Below, one piece after another: positions 46,001 through 55,323 of a stretch of 64,000 bases of DNA. Location: the NCBI RefSeq assembly GCF_900104795.1, contig NZ_FNTG01000004.1:1-64000 (forward strand). Reading direction: 5' to 3'. Origin of the DNA: Burkholderia sp. WP9 (GTDB lineage: Bacteria > Pseudomonadota > Gammaproteobacteria > Burkholderiales > Burkholderiaceae). The position numbers and the translations under genes were made by a program. How positions within the stretch are numbered: the first letter of the stretch is position 1; each line of letters begins with the position of its first letter. Under the pieces are notes generated by a model. It was not told where the DNA came from and made no database searches. It saw only the letters and a list, made by a program, of their open reading frames with translations.

Positions 46001-46896
46001 GCCACGAGATCTCCGTCAGTGTCTGCAAGCCCTTTGGATTGCAACGGGTTTGCCAGGTGCTCGACTTCCCGCGCTCGACGATCTATGCCGTGCGTGCGAG
46101 GACAGCCGCCAACGTGGTGCCGATCATCCCGGGATGCCGAGCCCCGAAGCCGAAAATGCCCGATGCCGACCTGCTGACGGCCATCCGCGGCGATCTGGCA
46201 GCTTCGCCATTCAGCGGCGAGGGGCACCGCAAGGTCTGGGTGCGGCTGCGCATCGTGCGCGACATCCGAGTCTCCAGGACCCGCGTACTGCGGTTGATGC
46301 GCGAGTACAGTCTGCTCTCGCCGCATCGTCAGGCCCGAGGCGAACACAACCTTCACGACGGCCGGATCACGACGGATTGCCCCAATGAGATGTGGGGAAC
46401 CGACGGCGTGCGCATTGCCACCGTGGACGACGGCATGGTGTGGATCTTCTCGGCAGTCGATCACTGCGACAGCATGTGCACCGGCATTCATGCCGCGAAA
46501 ATCGGTGACCGTTTCGCCGCCCTCGAGCCGATCTCCCAGGGGCTGCTGGGCGAGTTTGGCTCGGTAGCCGCCGACGCGGGCCTCGGGTTGTCGCGGCGCA
46601 TGAATCACGGTTCGCAATACACCTCGGACGACTTCCGCGATCGGGTCAGGTTCTGGGGCATCGCACCGAGCTACGCATTCGTCGCCGAGCCGCAGACCAT
46701 GGGCAGCGGCGCGCGGTTCAAGCGGACCATGAAGGAACAGGCGATTCATGGTCGCATCTTCAACAAGCTGGAGGAAGTTCGTGCCGCCGCTGTTGCGTTC
46801 AAGGATCGATACAATCGCGACTGGCGTCTTGAAAAGCTGGGCTTCAAATCACCCCTCGAAGCCCGTCAGGAAGGGCTGATGAAGCTGGCCGCCTGA
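45997..46896 (+). CDS. IS3-type OrfB integrase-like transposase, catalytic Asp changed
   Basis: A 299-residue rve-type transposase: VCKPFGLQRVCQVLDFPRST, EGHRKVWVRLRIVRDIRVSR, then the catalytic core with WGTDGVRIATVDDGMVWIF (first Asp), and RFKRTMKEQAIHGR with the glutamate. In relatives the second Asp lies in a D-x-G-x-QY block such as RSDWGPQY; here it reads RRMNHGSQYTSDDF, with Asn203 (AAT at 46603) at that position. A neighbouring HGSQYTSDD suggests no simple register slip. This change should abolish catalysis unless another residue substitutes, so the element is probably immobile by itself. Confidence 0.82.
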   Translation: MSHEISVSVCKPFGLQRVCQVLDFPRSTIYAVRARTAANVVPIIPGCRAPKPKMPDADLLTAIRGDLAASPFSGEGHRKVWVRLRIVRDIRVSRTRVLRLMREYSLLSPHRQARGEHNLHDGRITTDCPNEMWGTDGVRIATVDDGMVWIFSAVDHCDSMCTGIHAAKIGDRFAALEPISQGLLGEFGSVAADAGLGLSRRMNHGSQYTSDDFRDRVRFWGIAPSYAFVAEPQTMGSGARFKRTMKEQAIHGRIFNKLEEVRAAAVAFKDRYNRDWRLEKLGFKSPLEARQEGLMKLAA

Positions 46897-47173
46897 ACTG
46901 CAAAAGCGTGTCTAAACAACAGGAGCCGGTACACTTGCTACAGTAAGATCCTTTAAGGATGGCAACTGACGGTGTCGATGAGTGCGGAGTGAAGCACAGA
47001 TTACGCGTCGAAATATTGTATCCGTAGCAATCTATCACGCGCGACGTTATTGAATATTGTCGGACCCACGCTGCGGCGGCTATGCATTTCGAAGCCAGAG
47101 CGGCGGTGGTCCCAGTCTGGCGTTCAGGGATTGCGGCCTGCGCGTGCTGGCGTCGGCAGTCTCAGGAGATGGC

Positions 47174-49183
47174 ATGGAGCACGCATACGGTCACCTCGCG
47201 CATCTGCTCGCCGGTCACCCGGCCTGGACACTGGTAGTGATTTTTCTGGCGGCCTTTCTCGAGGCTGTCGCCGTCATAGGCACCGTCATTCCGGGCAGCA
47301 CCGTGATGTTTCTGGGCGGTGCGCTTGTCGGAACCGGGTCGCTGGATCTTGGCTGGAGTCTTGCCTGTGCACTTGCCGGCGCTGTCGCAGGCGACGGGTT
47401 GAGCTACTGGCTCGGGAGTCGCTACAGGGACACGATTACCCGGATGTGGCCGTTTCGAACGCACCCTGCAATGCTCAAGAAAGGACACGCCTTCTTCGTC
47501 AGGTATGGCGATAAAAGCATCGTGTTTGCAAGGTTTGTTGGTCCGTTGCGCGCCGTTGTGCCTGTCGTCGCGGGAATGTTTGGCATGCGGCCGGCCCGCT
47601 TTTACGCGATGAATGTTATGTCGGCGCTGGTATGGGCTCCTGCCCACATCCTGCCGGGCATTCTCTTCGGAGCATCGATACAACTGGCGGGCGCTGTGTC
47701 TTTCCGCCTTGTTATCGTTTTGGCCGTTCTGGCCGGAGTGGTATGGATGACATTGCGGGTTACACGCTTTCTGTTGCGGCGAGCCATGACCTGGGCATCA
47801 CAGGCGCGTATCAGACTGTCGTTCTGGGCCGGCAATCGCAATGGGCGACTCCATTCCATGGCGCGACAGCTATCGAGTCTTGACCGGACCACGCTCGCTT
47901 TTACAGTGGTTGCCTCTGCGGTCGCTCTTCTATGTAGCGCTGTATTCTTCCGGGTTTTTCGGGACGTCATCAGCGCGGCACCCTTCCTGCAGATTGACGT
48001 CTCGGTGTATCGCTTCATGCAGTCGATCCGCAATCCGTGGAGTGATACGGTGCTGGCCGGTTTCGCTACGCTGAGTAGCATGTCGACCCTGATTGCGCTG
48101 GTGGCGAGTGCGGTGTGTTGGATGGCATGGGAGCGCCGCTGGCGTACCGTGGCCTCCTGGTTGGGCGTCGTCGCCTCTTCAGAAATCGTGGTCCTGGCTA
48201 TCCAGTTCACGATTCACCGCGTGCCGCCCGGCTCTCTCCCAGCACATACGTATATTTTTGCCAGTAGCCAGGTTTCCGCGTCCGTGATTGTCTACGGGTT
48301 CATCAGTTTTTTCATCGCGCGCAGGGGCGGTACCCTTACCGGCTTTCTCGCCGTCTCGACGAGCGCGACCATCGTAGCCGTCACTGCATTCGAGGGGCTG
48401 TACTTCGGACGCTTCTGGATTTCCGACGCTGTCGCAGGCGTGACGCTCGCGTTAGTGTGGGTGGCCATCATTGGGATCATCGCTGTCTGGCAAAACCCGA
48501 GCGTGCCCGCGTCGCGGGGTTTCATGCCCGCCGTCTTTCTGCTCGCCGCCGTGTGCAGCGTGGGCCTGCACCTTGCTTTTAACCCGCCTCGCCAACTCGA
48601 TGTACGTCCGGCGGATGGTGAGACAGTGCTCGGCACGCAAGGGCAATGGACAGATGCTCTCTGGAAGAGGCTGCCCTGTTGCCGCGCAGATATGACCGGA
48701 GAACGCCTGGAACCCTTTACAGTCCAATGGGCCTCGACCAGCGAGGACCTGACACGGCGGCTCCATGTACTGGGTTGGGCGAGCGCAAGGATCTCAGGTC
48801 TTGACGTGCTGTTCCTCGTTGTGCCGCACGCTGCCGCCATGGAACTGCCGGTGCTGCCGCGCTTGAATAACGGCGTGCCTTCGACCCTGACGTTCATTCG
48901 GCCCGGCAGGACACCCCAAGAACGGGACGTGCTGCGATTCTGGAAAAGCGGTTATACGATAGCAGGCAGCAAAGGTGAAGCAGCAGCGCCGCTGTGGGTT
49001 GGCTCGCTCACGCATGAGCGCCTGAAAGCCCTTTCATGGCCCTTCAATATCCTGCGTAGCGATACAACCGGATGGTCAAAAGCGAATGACCAGGCGTTGC
49101 TTGTCGCACCGGGCGTTAATGTGATTTCTACAGGGGAGTCCAACGGAACGCCATTGATGCTGCTGTCGACTACGCGCAGATAA
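47174..49183 (+). CDS. DedA-PAP2-LssY fusion membrane protein
   Basis: 669 residues. First a DedA (SNARE-associated) domain, residues about 5-200: FLEAVAVIGTVIPGSTVMFL, GDGLSYWLGSRYRD, FARFVGPLRAVVPVVAGMFG. Next a PAP2-like membrane domain, about 255-440. Last an LssY C-terminal domain, about 480-640 (LWKRLPCCRADMTGERLEPF, LRFWKSGYTIAGSKGEAAAP). The PAP2 part has lost its catalytic residues: FASSQVSAS stands for the usual PSGH block and LYFGRFWISD for SR-x5-HWPSD. AGGAGA at 47164 fixes the ATG at 47174; upstream readings lack a site. DedA proteins act in phospholipid flipping and membrane energetics. Confidence 0.88.
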   Translation: MEHAYGHLAHLLAGHPAWTLVVIFLAAFLEAVAVIGTVIPGSTVMFLGGALVGTGSLDLGWSLACALAGAVAGDGLSYWLGSRYRDTITRMWPFRTHPAMLKKGHAFFVRYGDKSIVFARFVGPLRAVVPVVAGMFGMRPARFYAMNVMSALVWAPAHILPGILFGASIQLAGAVSFRLVIVLAVLAGVVWMTLRVTRFLLRRAMTWASQARIRLSFWAGNRNGRLHSMARQLSSLDRTTLAFTVVASAVALLCSAVFFRVFRDVISAAPFLQIDVSVYRFMQSIRNPWSDTVLAGFATLSSMSTLIALVASAVCWMAWERRWRTVASWLGVVASSEIVVLAIQFTIHRVPPGSLPAHTYIFASSQVSASVIVYGFISFFIARRGGTLTGFLAVSTSATIVAVTAFEGLYFGRFWISDAVAGVTLALVWVAIIGIIAVWQNPSVPASRGFMPAVFLLAAVCSVGLHLAFNPPRQLDVRPADGETVLGTQGQWTDALWKRLPCCRADMTGERLEPFTVQWASTSEDLTRRLHVLGWASARISGLDVLFLVVPHAAAMELPVLPRLNNGVPSTLTFIRPGRTPQERDVLRFWKSGYTIAGSKGEAAAPLWVGSLTHERLKALSWPFNILRSDTTGWSKANDQALLVAPGVNVISTGESNGTPLMLLSTTRR

Positions 49184-49279
49184 GACCAGTCACTTCACGC
49201 GGCATGAAACGGTCGCGGGGGGGCCTTGATGGGCCGCTGATTACCTGGCGCAACCCCAAGAGCGCCGCTTTTATTTCGA

Positions 49280-50344
49280 ATGATAGGGAGCAGGGCCTTG
49301 ACCGAAGTTTCGCCATCGTTGATTTCAACCTGGGGTGCCTGGGCAGTGTTCGCCAGCGTGCTGGCTACCCAACTGGGTGTTCCGATACCTGCTGCGCCGG
49401 TGCTGCTTCTCGCAGGGGCAGCTGTTTCGGCAGGTCTGGTTTCGTTCTGGTATGTCCTTGCTGGCGCGGTGTTTGCGGTGATTCTGGCAGACTGCATATG
49501 GTTCACAATAGGGCGGCTCTACGGGCGCCGTGTGTTAACCGCGCTTGTACGGATATCGCTCTCGCTAGACTCGAGCATCAAGAAGACGCGCGAGTGGTTT
49601 GAACGGTTTGGCGCACCGATTCTGTCTGTGTCGAAGTTTGTTCCCGGCCTGGGACTCATCGCACCACCGCTCCTGGGCACGACGCTCATCGACAAGAAAA
49701 TCTTCCTGGCATGGGACCTCGCGGGAGCGCTCGCGTGGTCGGGCTTCTGGCTGCTTGGCGGCGCACTGTTTCGGGGGCAGTTGACAACACTGATGTCCGC
49801 TGTGAGAGCTCACGGCGCGAGTGTAATGGATGTTCTTGGGTTGATATTTGTTTCTTACTTCTTGTACCGGTGGATTCAGCGCCTTCGATTCCGGAGGTGG
49901 CTCGCCCATATCCGGATTTCACCGGTTCAGCTTGATGCAATGATGCGCGACGACCGTCCGCCGGTTATCCTGGACGCGCGTCCGGCAGCGGTCAGGAAGG
50001 CCGAGCCGCATCGGATACCGGGCGCAATCCTCCTCGACCTTAGCACGCCGGACAAGGTCGATGCGGGATTGCTCGAGCACGACATTGTGGTGTACTGCGT
50101 ATGTCCGAATGAAGCGACCGCCAAGCAAATCACGCGACAGATGCACAAAAAAGGATTTAAGAGGATACGCGCATTGAAGGGAGGACTCGATGCATGGGAG
50201 CATCACGGCTATCCGGTCGAACCACTGCCTTCACAGACGGATGCCCGTGCGGAACCAGATGGCATTGCTGCATCAATAACCGGCGAGCGTGATGCCGTTA
50301 CGCTGCGGGCCGTTGCTCCCAAAGATAACATAAGGAAAGAATAA
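49280..50344 (+). CDS. DedA-rhodanese fusion protein
   Basis: 354 residues. The N-terminal DedA domain (about 10-210) has FASVLATQLGVPIPAAPVLL, ADCIWFTIGRLYGRRVL, VSKFVPGLGLIAPPLLGTTL and several membrane spans. A C-terminal rhodanese domain (about 225-320) follows: PVILDARPAAVRKAEPHRIP, VVYCVCPNEATAKQ with Cys273 and Cys275 (one of them the active cysteine) and ALKGGLDAWEHHGYPVE. This DedA-rhodanese fusion is known in proteobacteria, but its role is not established. A TTG at 49298 with GGGAG upstream is a serious alternative start. It follows the other DedA gene by 96 bp. Confidence 0.88.
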   Translation: MIGSRALTEVSPSLISTWGAWAVFASVLATQLGVPIPAAPVLLLAGAAVSAGLVSFWYVLAGAVFAVILADCIWFTIGRLYGRRVLTALVRISLSLDSSIKKTREWFERFGAPILSVSKFVPGLGLIAPPLLGTTLIDKKIFLAWDLAGALAWSGFWLLGGALFRGQLTTLMSAVRAHGASVMDVLGLIFVSYFLYRWIQRLRFRRWLAHIRISPVQLDAMMRDDRPPVILDARPAAVRKAEPHRIPGAILLDLSTPDKVDAGLLEHDIVVYCVCPNEATAKQITRQMHKKGFKRIRALKGGLDAWEHHGYPVEPLPSQTDARAEPDGIAASITGERDAVTLRAVAPKDNIRKE

Positions 50345-50589
50345 AAGTATGCGATTAACGACGAGCGTCTCGGCTACTTTCCGATGCTTGTGAATGTGCC
50401 GCCCGCCATTGTTGATCACATCCGGGTCGATGCGGGCCCGCGCCCTGTCCCGGATGGCTCAGTGGCTTCCTGCCGGAATTGCCGGCGCACGAAGCGGATT
50501 TCCGCAGCGCTCAGAGTGCAATGCCGCTTTCAGCTCCGCTTCGCCCGGCTCAGCAGGCAGCACCGGATAGATGGTCTCGTGGACGGTGC

Positions 50590-50958
50590 TCATACCGGCG
50601 GCCGCCGCGTAAAAATCCGCTCGATCTGCCGGGTACGCTGGACTTCGTCGTCGTCCAGGTATACGGAGGTGGTTGTGATCGACGCGTGACGCAGGTTATC
50701 GCGTACGGTTGTCAGCGTCGCACCATTGGCTAGCGCGTGTGTTGCATGGGTATGGCGCATATGTCTCCAACGAGATAGAGCAGAGATTTTTTTGATTACC
50801 GATCGCGGACTGGCCCCGACCGGCCTGTTCACGCGTGAGTAGCCGCGATCGCCAACCAAAAAAATCTCTGCTATATCTGAAGCTTCAGATATTAACGAAT
50901 GCCGGTCATACCTCATCTGCATGCCGAAGATGATCGCCGCCGTGCGCAGACGACTCAC
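50590..50958 (-). pseudogene. Tyrosine recombinase C-terminal fragment with inserted palindrome
   Basis: The end of an integrase is clear: RWRHMRHTHATHALANGATL, TTVRDNLRHASITTTSVYLD and RQIERIF, including the Arg-His-His box and catalytic Tyr (VYLD). Just upstream the frame passes through IFLVGDRGYSRVNRPVGASP, which is encoded by an inverted repeat and is not integrase sequence. The rest of the enzyme is missing. Confidence 0.78.
50779..50872. repeat. 94-bp imperfect palindrome inside integrase fragment
   Basis: Outer arms AGCAGAGATTTTTTTG (50779-50794) and the exact complement at 50857-50872; similarity continues inward to about 30 bp per arm (inner CGATCGCGG at 50800 and its complement at 50842) with a few mismatches, around a 34-bp centre. 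No gene is inside. It resembles a miniature inverted-repeat element. Confidence 0.8.
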
Positions 50959-51044
50959 GTGCCGTCCGCGCAGGAAACGAACGGGCTGCCCGGCGACCGG
51001 CCCGCGTAAAATGCCCCTCGCTTCGTCAACCCGAATCCATCAAC

Positions 51045-54000
51045 ATGTCTGTCTCCTATAGTCGCAAGCAAATCACGGACTGGTTAGGTTCCCACACAGT
51101 CGCCAAAGCACGTGAGTACGCCCACGCTGTCTCCGGGCTGCGCTGGCGAAGCGCCGACACCCTGAGTGGCCAGGTGCAAGGCACAAGGACCCGTCCGTAT
51201 GATGTGTGTGCGTATTTTCACGATATCGACGATCATCGCGACATGTGGGTTGAAGGCGAATGCACGTGCCCGGTCGGCGTCGACTGCAAGCACGTGGCTG
51301 CGCTCCTGATCGCGGGTCTTGAGTTGATCCCGACGCAGCCCGCCACCGGCGTGCGCCCCGAACTGGTGACCTGGCTCGAAGGCTTTCGGGCGAAGCGCAC
51401 GGCTGCACCTCCCAGAGGCAAGAAGCCCGCGACCGCCAGGGCAACGCATGCGCTTGCCTACCTGATTGCCGGATCGTATCGTGGATCCCCAGAAATTTTT
51501 CTATACAAGGCCCGAGTCAACGCCGACGGCACGATCCGCTCACTCGACGACGCGTGGCAGAACGTGGAGAACGCGCTCGTCAAGCCGCCGAAGTTTGTTG
51601 CCGAGGAGGACATGCCGATCCTGCGAGGGCTGTGGCTGGACCGCTCCCGTGAGTACACCGGCAGCTTTGGACTGCAAGGCATAACCGGTGCGGCAATCCT
51701 GGAAAAGCTTATCGCCACGGGGCGTGCATTTGCCTCGCCGGGCGCGAGCGCCATGCACTCTGGTGCGCCCGGCGTACTGCATGCCGGACCTTCGCGCTGC
51801 GGACAGATCGCCTGGCGATCGCAGCCTGACACACGTGTGCGACCGGTACTGCATACCGAACCACCTGCAACGATGCTGTTGACCACAACGCAGCCCTGCT
51901 GGTACGTGGACCCTCATTCGGGAGAAGCCGGGACAGTGGACATGCCGTGGCCCGCTGAAGATCTCGCGGAGTACCTGGCGATGCCATCGATTTCGCTCGA
52001 CGAAGCCGCACTGGTTGGTAACGTGCTGCGCGAAGTTGCGCCCGATTTGCCCTTGCCGCCTGCGCACAATGTATCGGCCGTGCGCGTCATCGACACCACC
52101 CCGGTACCCGCCTTGTCGCTCAACACGTTGCCGACCTACGGATCGGGCTGGACGTCCGACACACCCAACATGCTCGATTTTGCCACCGTCAGCTTCGATT
52201 ATGCGGGGGTCAACATCGATGCGCAAAGCAACACCACACTCGTGCGGACCGCCAGCGGCGAAGTGATGCAGATCAAACGGTCTCTCGATATCGAGCAGTG
52301 CCGTCTGGCAGAACTGCACAAGGCCGGGCTGCGAAAAATTCCAGCCGGTCGTGCCCATGGCCCACGTCCATTTCCGGATGGCATGCTAGGGCCCAACAAT
52401 GCCGGCGACTGGGCCGTCTTCATGAAGCGGGCTCTGCCCCGGTTACGCGAAAACGGCTGGCAGGTAGCGATGACCGAAGTGTTTCGACACAATGTCATCG
52501 AGATCGAGGCGATCGACGGTGCGCTCCATCAGGCCGGTGACGGCTGGTTCGATGTCGAGATGGGGATCACGGTCAACGACCGGAGGGTTCGCCTCGAACC
52601 ACTGCTGGCAGATCTGTTCCGGCGCGACTCCCGCTGGCTGTCGGGTGGGCTTGACGCCATTGCCGACGATGAACCGGTCGATCTGAAGACCGACCGCAAT
52701 GAACGGCTGCGCCTGCGTGCTGACCGGCTCAAACCCGTTGTGCGCGTGCTGATCGATCTGTTCGATTCACCGGGTGAAGGCGGGCTGCGCATTTCGCAGT
52801 GGGATGCCGCCCGGCTCGATGCGCTCGACCGCACCGGCCGCTGGCAGTTTCATGGAGACGCGTCGATCCGGGAGCTTGCGCAGCGCCTGATGGCGGGGCC
52901 CGGCGTGGGTGAAACGCCGGTGCCGCGAGGACTGCAAGCCGAATTGCGTACCTATCAGCGCCAGGGGCTCAGCTGGATGCAGTTCCTGCGCGAACACAGC
53001 CTGTCGGGCGTGCTTGCCGACGACATGGGACTTGGCAAAACGGTTCAAACCCTCGCTCATATCCTGACCGAAAAGGAAGCCGGCCGGCTCGACCGGCCCG
53101 CGCTGATCGTTGTGCCGACAACACTGATGCACAACTGGCGTGAGGAAGCGCAACGCTTCACACCGGAGCTGCGCGTGCTCGATCTGCACGGCCCGCAGCG
53201 CCACGAGCGCTTTGACCAGATCCGCAAACACGACCTGATTCTCACGACCTACCCGCTGCTGTGGCGCGACCAGTCAGCGCTCGCCGAACACGAGTACCAC
53301 CTGCTGATCCTCGACGAAGCCCAGTACGTCAAGAATGCCGCCACCAAGGCCGCCACCACGATCCGCGAACTACGTGCCCGGCACCGCCTGTGCCTGACTG
53401 GCACACCGCTCGAGAACCATCTCGGCGAACTGTGGGCCCAGTTCGACTTCCTGTTGCCCGGTTTCCTCGGCGCCCACAAGGATTTCACGCAGCGCTGGCG
53501 CACGCCCATTGAAAAAGGCGGCGACACCGTGCGGCGCGATCTGCTCGCGCGGCGCGTTCGCCCCTTCATGCTGCGACGGCGCAAGGACGAGGTCGCCACC
53601 GAACTGCCGCCGAAAACGATCATCGTGCGCACCGTCGAACTCGAAGGCGCGCAGCGCGACCTGTATGAGACCGTACGCTCGGCGATGCAGGAAAAGGTTC
53701 GTGCCGCCGTCACCGCAAAGGGACTCGCGCGCAGTCACATCGTCGTGCTCGAGGCGCTGCTCAAGCTGCGCCAGGTCTGCTGTGACCCCCGGCTCGTCAA
53801 GATCAGCCAGGCCGCCCGCATCAGGGAGTCGGCCAAACTGGCACTGCTGCTCGACATGTTGCCCGAACTGATCGAGGAAGGCCGCCGCATCCTGCTGTTC
53901 TCGCAGTTCACCGGCATGCTCGAGCTGATTGCCGCCGCACTCAACGAAGCCGGAATTTCGTACGTCGTATTGACCGGCGATACAACCGATCGCCGCACAC

Positions 54001-54398
54001 CGATCAGGCGCTTCCAGCAAGGCGCGGCGCCACTCTTCCTGATCAGCCTGAAGGCCGGCGGTGTCGGCCTGAATCTGACGGCGGCCGACACCGTGATTCA
54101 CTACGATCCATGGTGGAATCCTGCCGTCGAAAATCAGGCCACCGATCGCGCACATCGTCTCGGACAGGACAAGCCCGTGTTCGTCTACAAGCTGATTACG
54201 GCCGGCAGTGTCGAGGAGAAGATCGTCGCGATGCAGGAACAGAAGGCAGCGCTTGCCGACGCCATCCTGTCCGAAGATGCCGCCGGCGCCTTCAAGTTCT
54301 CGACCGATGATCTCGAGGCGCTGTTCGAACCCATTCCGCTCACGACGTCCATCTCACCGGCAGCGAAGGCGCGGCCGCGCACCAGGATCGGAACATAG
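51045..54398 (+). CDS. SWIM zinc finger and SNF2/HepA helicase
   Basis: A 1117-residue protein. The N-terminal SWIM finger is C-T-C-P then C-K-H (GECTCPVGVDCKHVAAL, near residue 75), followed by a long central region and a SNF2-type ATPase in the last 480 residues: Walker A SGVLADDMGLGKTVQTLAHI, Walker B LLILDEAQYVKNA, LTGTPLENHLGELWAQFDFL, and the helicase C domain ILLFSQFTGMLELI, SLKAGGVGLNLTAADTVIHY and TDRAHRLGQ. It should translocate on DNA; SWIM-SNF2 proteins are thought to act in chromosome repair or remodelling. It is a single-gene unit. Length is normal for the family. Confidence 0.95.
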   Translation: MSVSYSRKQITDWLGSHTVAKAREYAHAVSGLRWRSADTLSGQVQGTRTRPYDVCAYFHDIDDHRDMWVEGECTCPVGVDCKHVAALLIAGLELIPTQPATGVRPELVTWLEGFRAKRTAAPPRGKKPATARATHALAYLIAGSYRGSPEIFLYKARVNADGTIRSLDDAWQNVENALVKPPKFVAEEDMPILRGLWLDRSREYTGSFGLQGITGAAILEKLIATGRAFASPGASAMHSGAPGVLHAGPSRCGQIAWRSQPDTRVRPVLHTEPPATMLLTTTQPCWYVDPHSGEAGTVDMPWPAEDLAEYLAMPSISLDEAALVGNVLREVAPDLPLPPAHNVSAVRVIDTTPVPALSLNTLPTYGSGWTSDTPNMLDFATVSFDYAGVNIDAQSNTTLVRTASGEVMQIKRSLDIEQCRLAELHKAGLRKIPAGRAHGPRPFPDGMLGPNNAGDWAVFMKRALPRLRENGWQVAMTEVFRHNVIEIEAIDGALHQAGDGWFDVEMGITVNDRRVRLEPLLADLFRRDSRWLSGGLDAIADDEPVDLKTDRNERLRLRADRLKPVVRVLIDLFDSPGEGGLRISQWDAARLDALDRTGRWQFHGDASIRELAQRLMAGPGVGETPVPRGLQAELRTYQRQGLSWMQFLREHSLSGVLADDMGLGKTVQTLAHILTEKEAGRLDRPALIVVPTTLMHNWREEAQRFTPELRVLDLHGPQRHERFDQIRKHDLILTTYPLLWRDQSALAEHEYHLLILDEAQYVKNAATKAATTIRELRARHRLCLTGTPLENHLGELWAQFDFLLPGFLGAHKDFTQRWRTPIEKGGDTVRRDLLARRVRPFMLRRRKDEVATELPPKTIIVRTVELEGAQRDLYETVRSAMQEKVRAAVTAKGLARSHIVVLEALLKLRQVCCDPRLVKISQAARIRESAKLALLLDMLPELIEEGRRILLFSQFTGMLELIAAALNEAGISYVVLTGDTTDRRTPIRRFQQGAAPLFLISLKAGGVGLNLTAADTVIHYDPWWNPAVENQATDRAHRLGQDKPVFVYKLITAGSVEEKIVAMQEQKAALADAILSEDAAGAFKFSTDDLEALFEPIPLTTSISPAAKARPRTRIGT

Positions 54399-54654
54399 GG
54401 CGGGAAACTTGTGAGACTCTCCAGAGGGAAGAGTTGCCACAATCAACCATTTTTCGCTGTCTGATCTCGCTGCAGGCCAAGCCTCGTAAAGGTTTAGTGA
54501 AGATTTTCCGTTTTCGGGGGATGGGCACTTTTAGCCGACTTCGACGGAAGAAAAGCCGGCCGCAGCCTGTCGCGCCCCTTACTAACCAGGTTAAAGGGTT
54601 AAAGGCTCGTCGGCCACGGGCACGTCGAGACCTACATCGAGAATCCGCCACGCG
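54399..54654. other. Intergenic, no gene
   Basis: Between the helicase stop and the convergent MlaC-like gene. Only a short open frame on the plus strand, no motif. The two genes end facing one another, but no symmetrical terminator was found. Confidence 0.4.
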
Positions 54655-55323
54655 TCACTGATCGCCAGACGTAAGTTGCTTGTTGCGGTCGGTGAGAAAC
54701 TGGATCAGCCCGTCGACGCCGCTTTGCTGGATCGTGTCGCTGAATTGCGTACGGTAGGTCTGGATCAGCCACACGCCGAGCACGTTCATGTCATAGACGC
54801 GCCAACCCTGCGGTGATTTGTACAGCCGGTAGTCGATCGGCACCTGACCGTCTTTGCCTGGCGCGATCGTGCGCACCACGGCGTCGGTGCCGCTCGACTC
54901 GGCGGGCGAAGGTGGGTACTCGAATTTCTGATCCGTGTTAACCAGCGCGAGCGCGCCGGAATACGTGTGGATAAGCAACTGCTTGAACTGCTCGACCACC
55001 CGGTTCTGTTGCCCGGGTGTCGCCGTGCGCCAGAAGCGGCCCATCGCGTACTGCGTGGTGCGGCGAATGTCAACGTATGGGAGGATGTCCCGGTTCACGA
55101 TAATCATGATGCGCGGGATATCGTCCGGCGTAAGCGCCTGCTGGCGCAACTCGTCGAGGATTTGCTGCGTCACCGTCTCGATGAGTGTCTGCGGGTCGGT
55201 CTGGTCGTTGATCTGAGTGGACCAGGCGTGCTCAGGCGCGCACAGCGACCCGATGCCGACGGCAATCGCCAGCGATGCGACGAACGCGGAACGGACAATG
55301 GTGCTTCGGCAGAAGTGCTTCAT
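54655..55323 (-). CDS. MlaC-like phospholipid-binding periplasmic protein
   Basis: 222 residues. Signal peptide IVRSAFVASLAIAVGIGSLC with cleavage near AWSTQ. The mature protein is an MlaC/Ttg2D domain: QTLIETVTQQILDELRQQAL, YVDIRRTTQYAMGRFWRTAT, QQNRVVEQFKQLLIHTYSGA and VYDMNVLGVWLIQTYRTQFS. MlaC carries phospholipids between outer-membrane MlaA and the inner-membrane MlaFEDB complex. No other mla gene is nearby, so this is an extra, unlinked copy. The ATG at 55323 has GAGG upstream; reading further back gives no signal-like start. Confidence 0.9.
   Translation of the reverse strand: MKHFCRSTIVRSAFVASLAIAVGIGSLCAPEHAWSTQINDQTDPQTLIETVTQQILDELRQQALTPDDIPRIMIIVNRDILPYVDIRRTTQYAMGRFWRTATPGQQNRVVEQFKQLLIHTYSGALALVNTDQKFEYPPSPAESSGTDAVVRTIAPGKDGQVPIDYRLYKSPQGWRVYDMNVLGVWLIQTYRTQFSDTIQQSGVDGLIQFLTDRNKQLTSGDQ

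Larger units (their letters stand above)
45557..46925. mobile_element. IS3-type element with two genes
   Basis: Left end TTTTTTGGACACAGATTT (about 45560-45576) resembles the complement of the right end AAAAGCGTGTCTAAACAAC (46902-46920). No target duplication was readable. It carries orfA and orfB with a 4-bp overlap. Confidence 0.6.
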
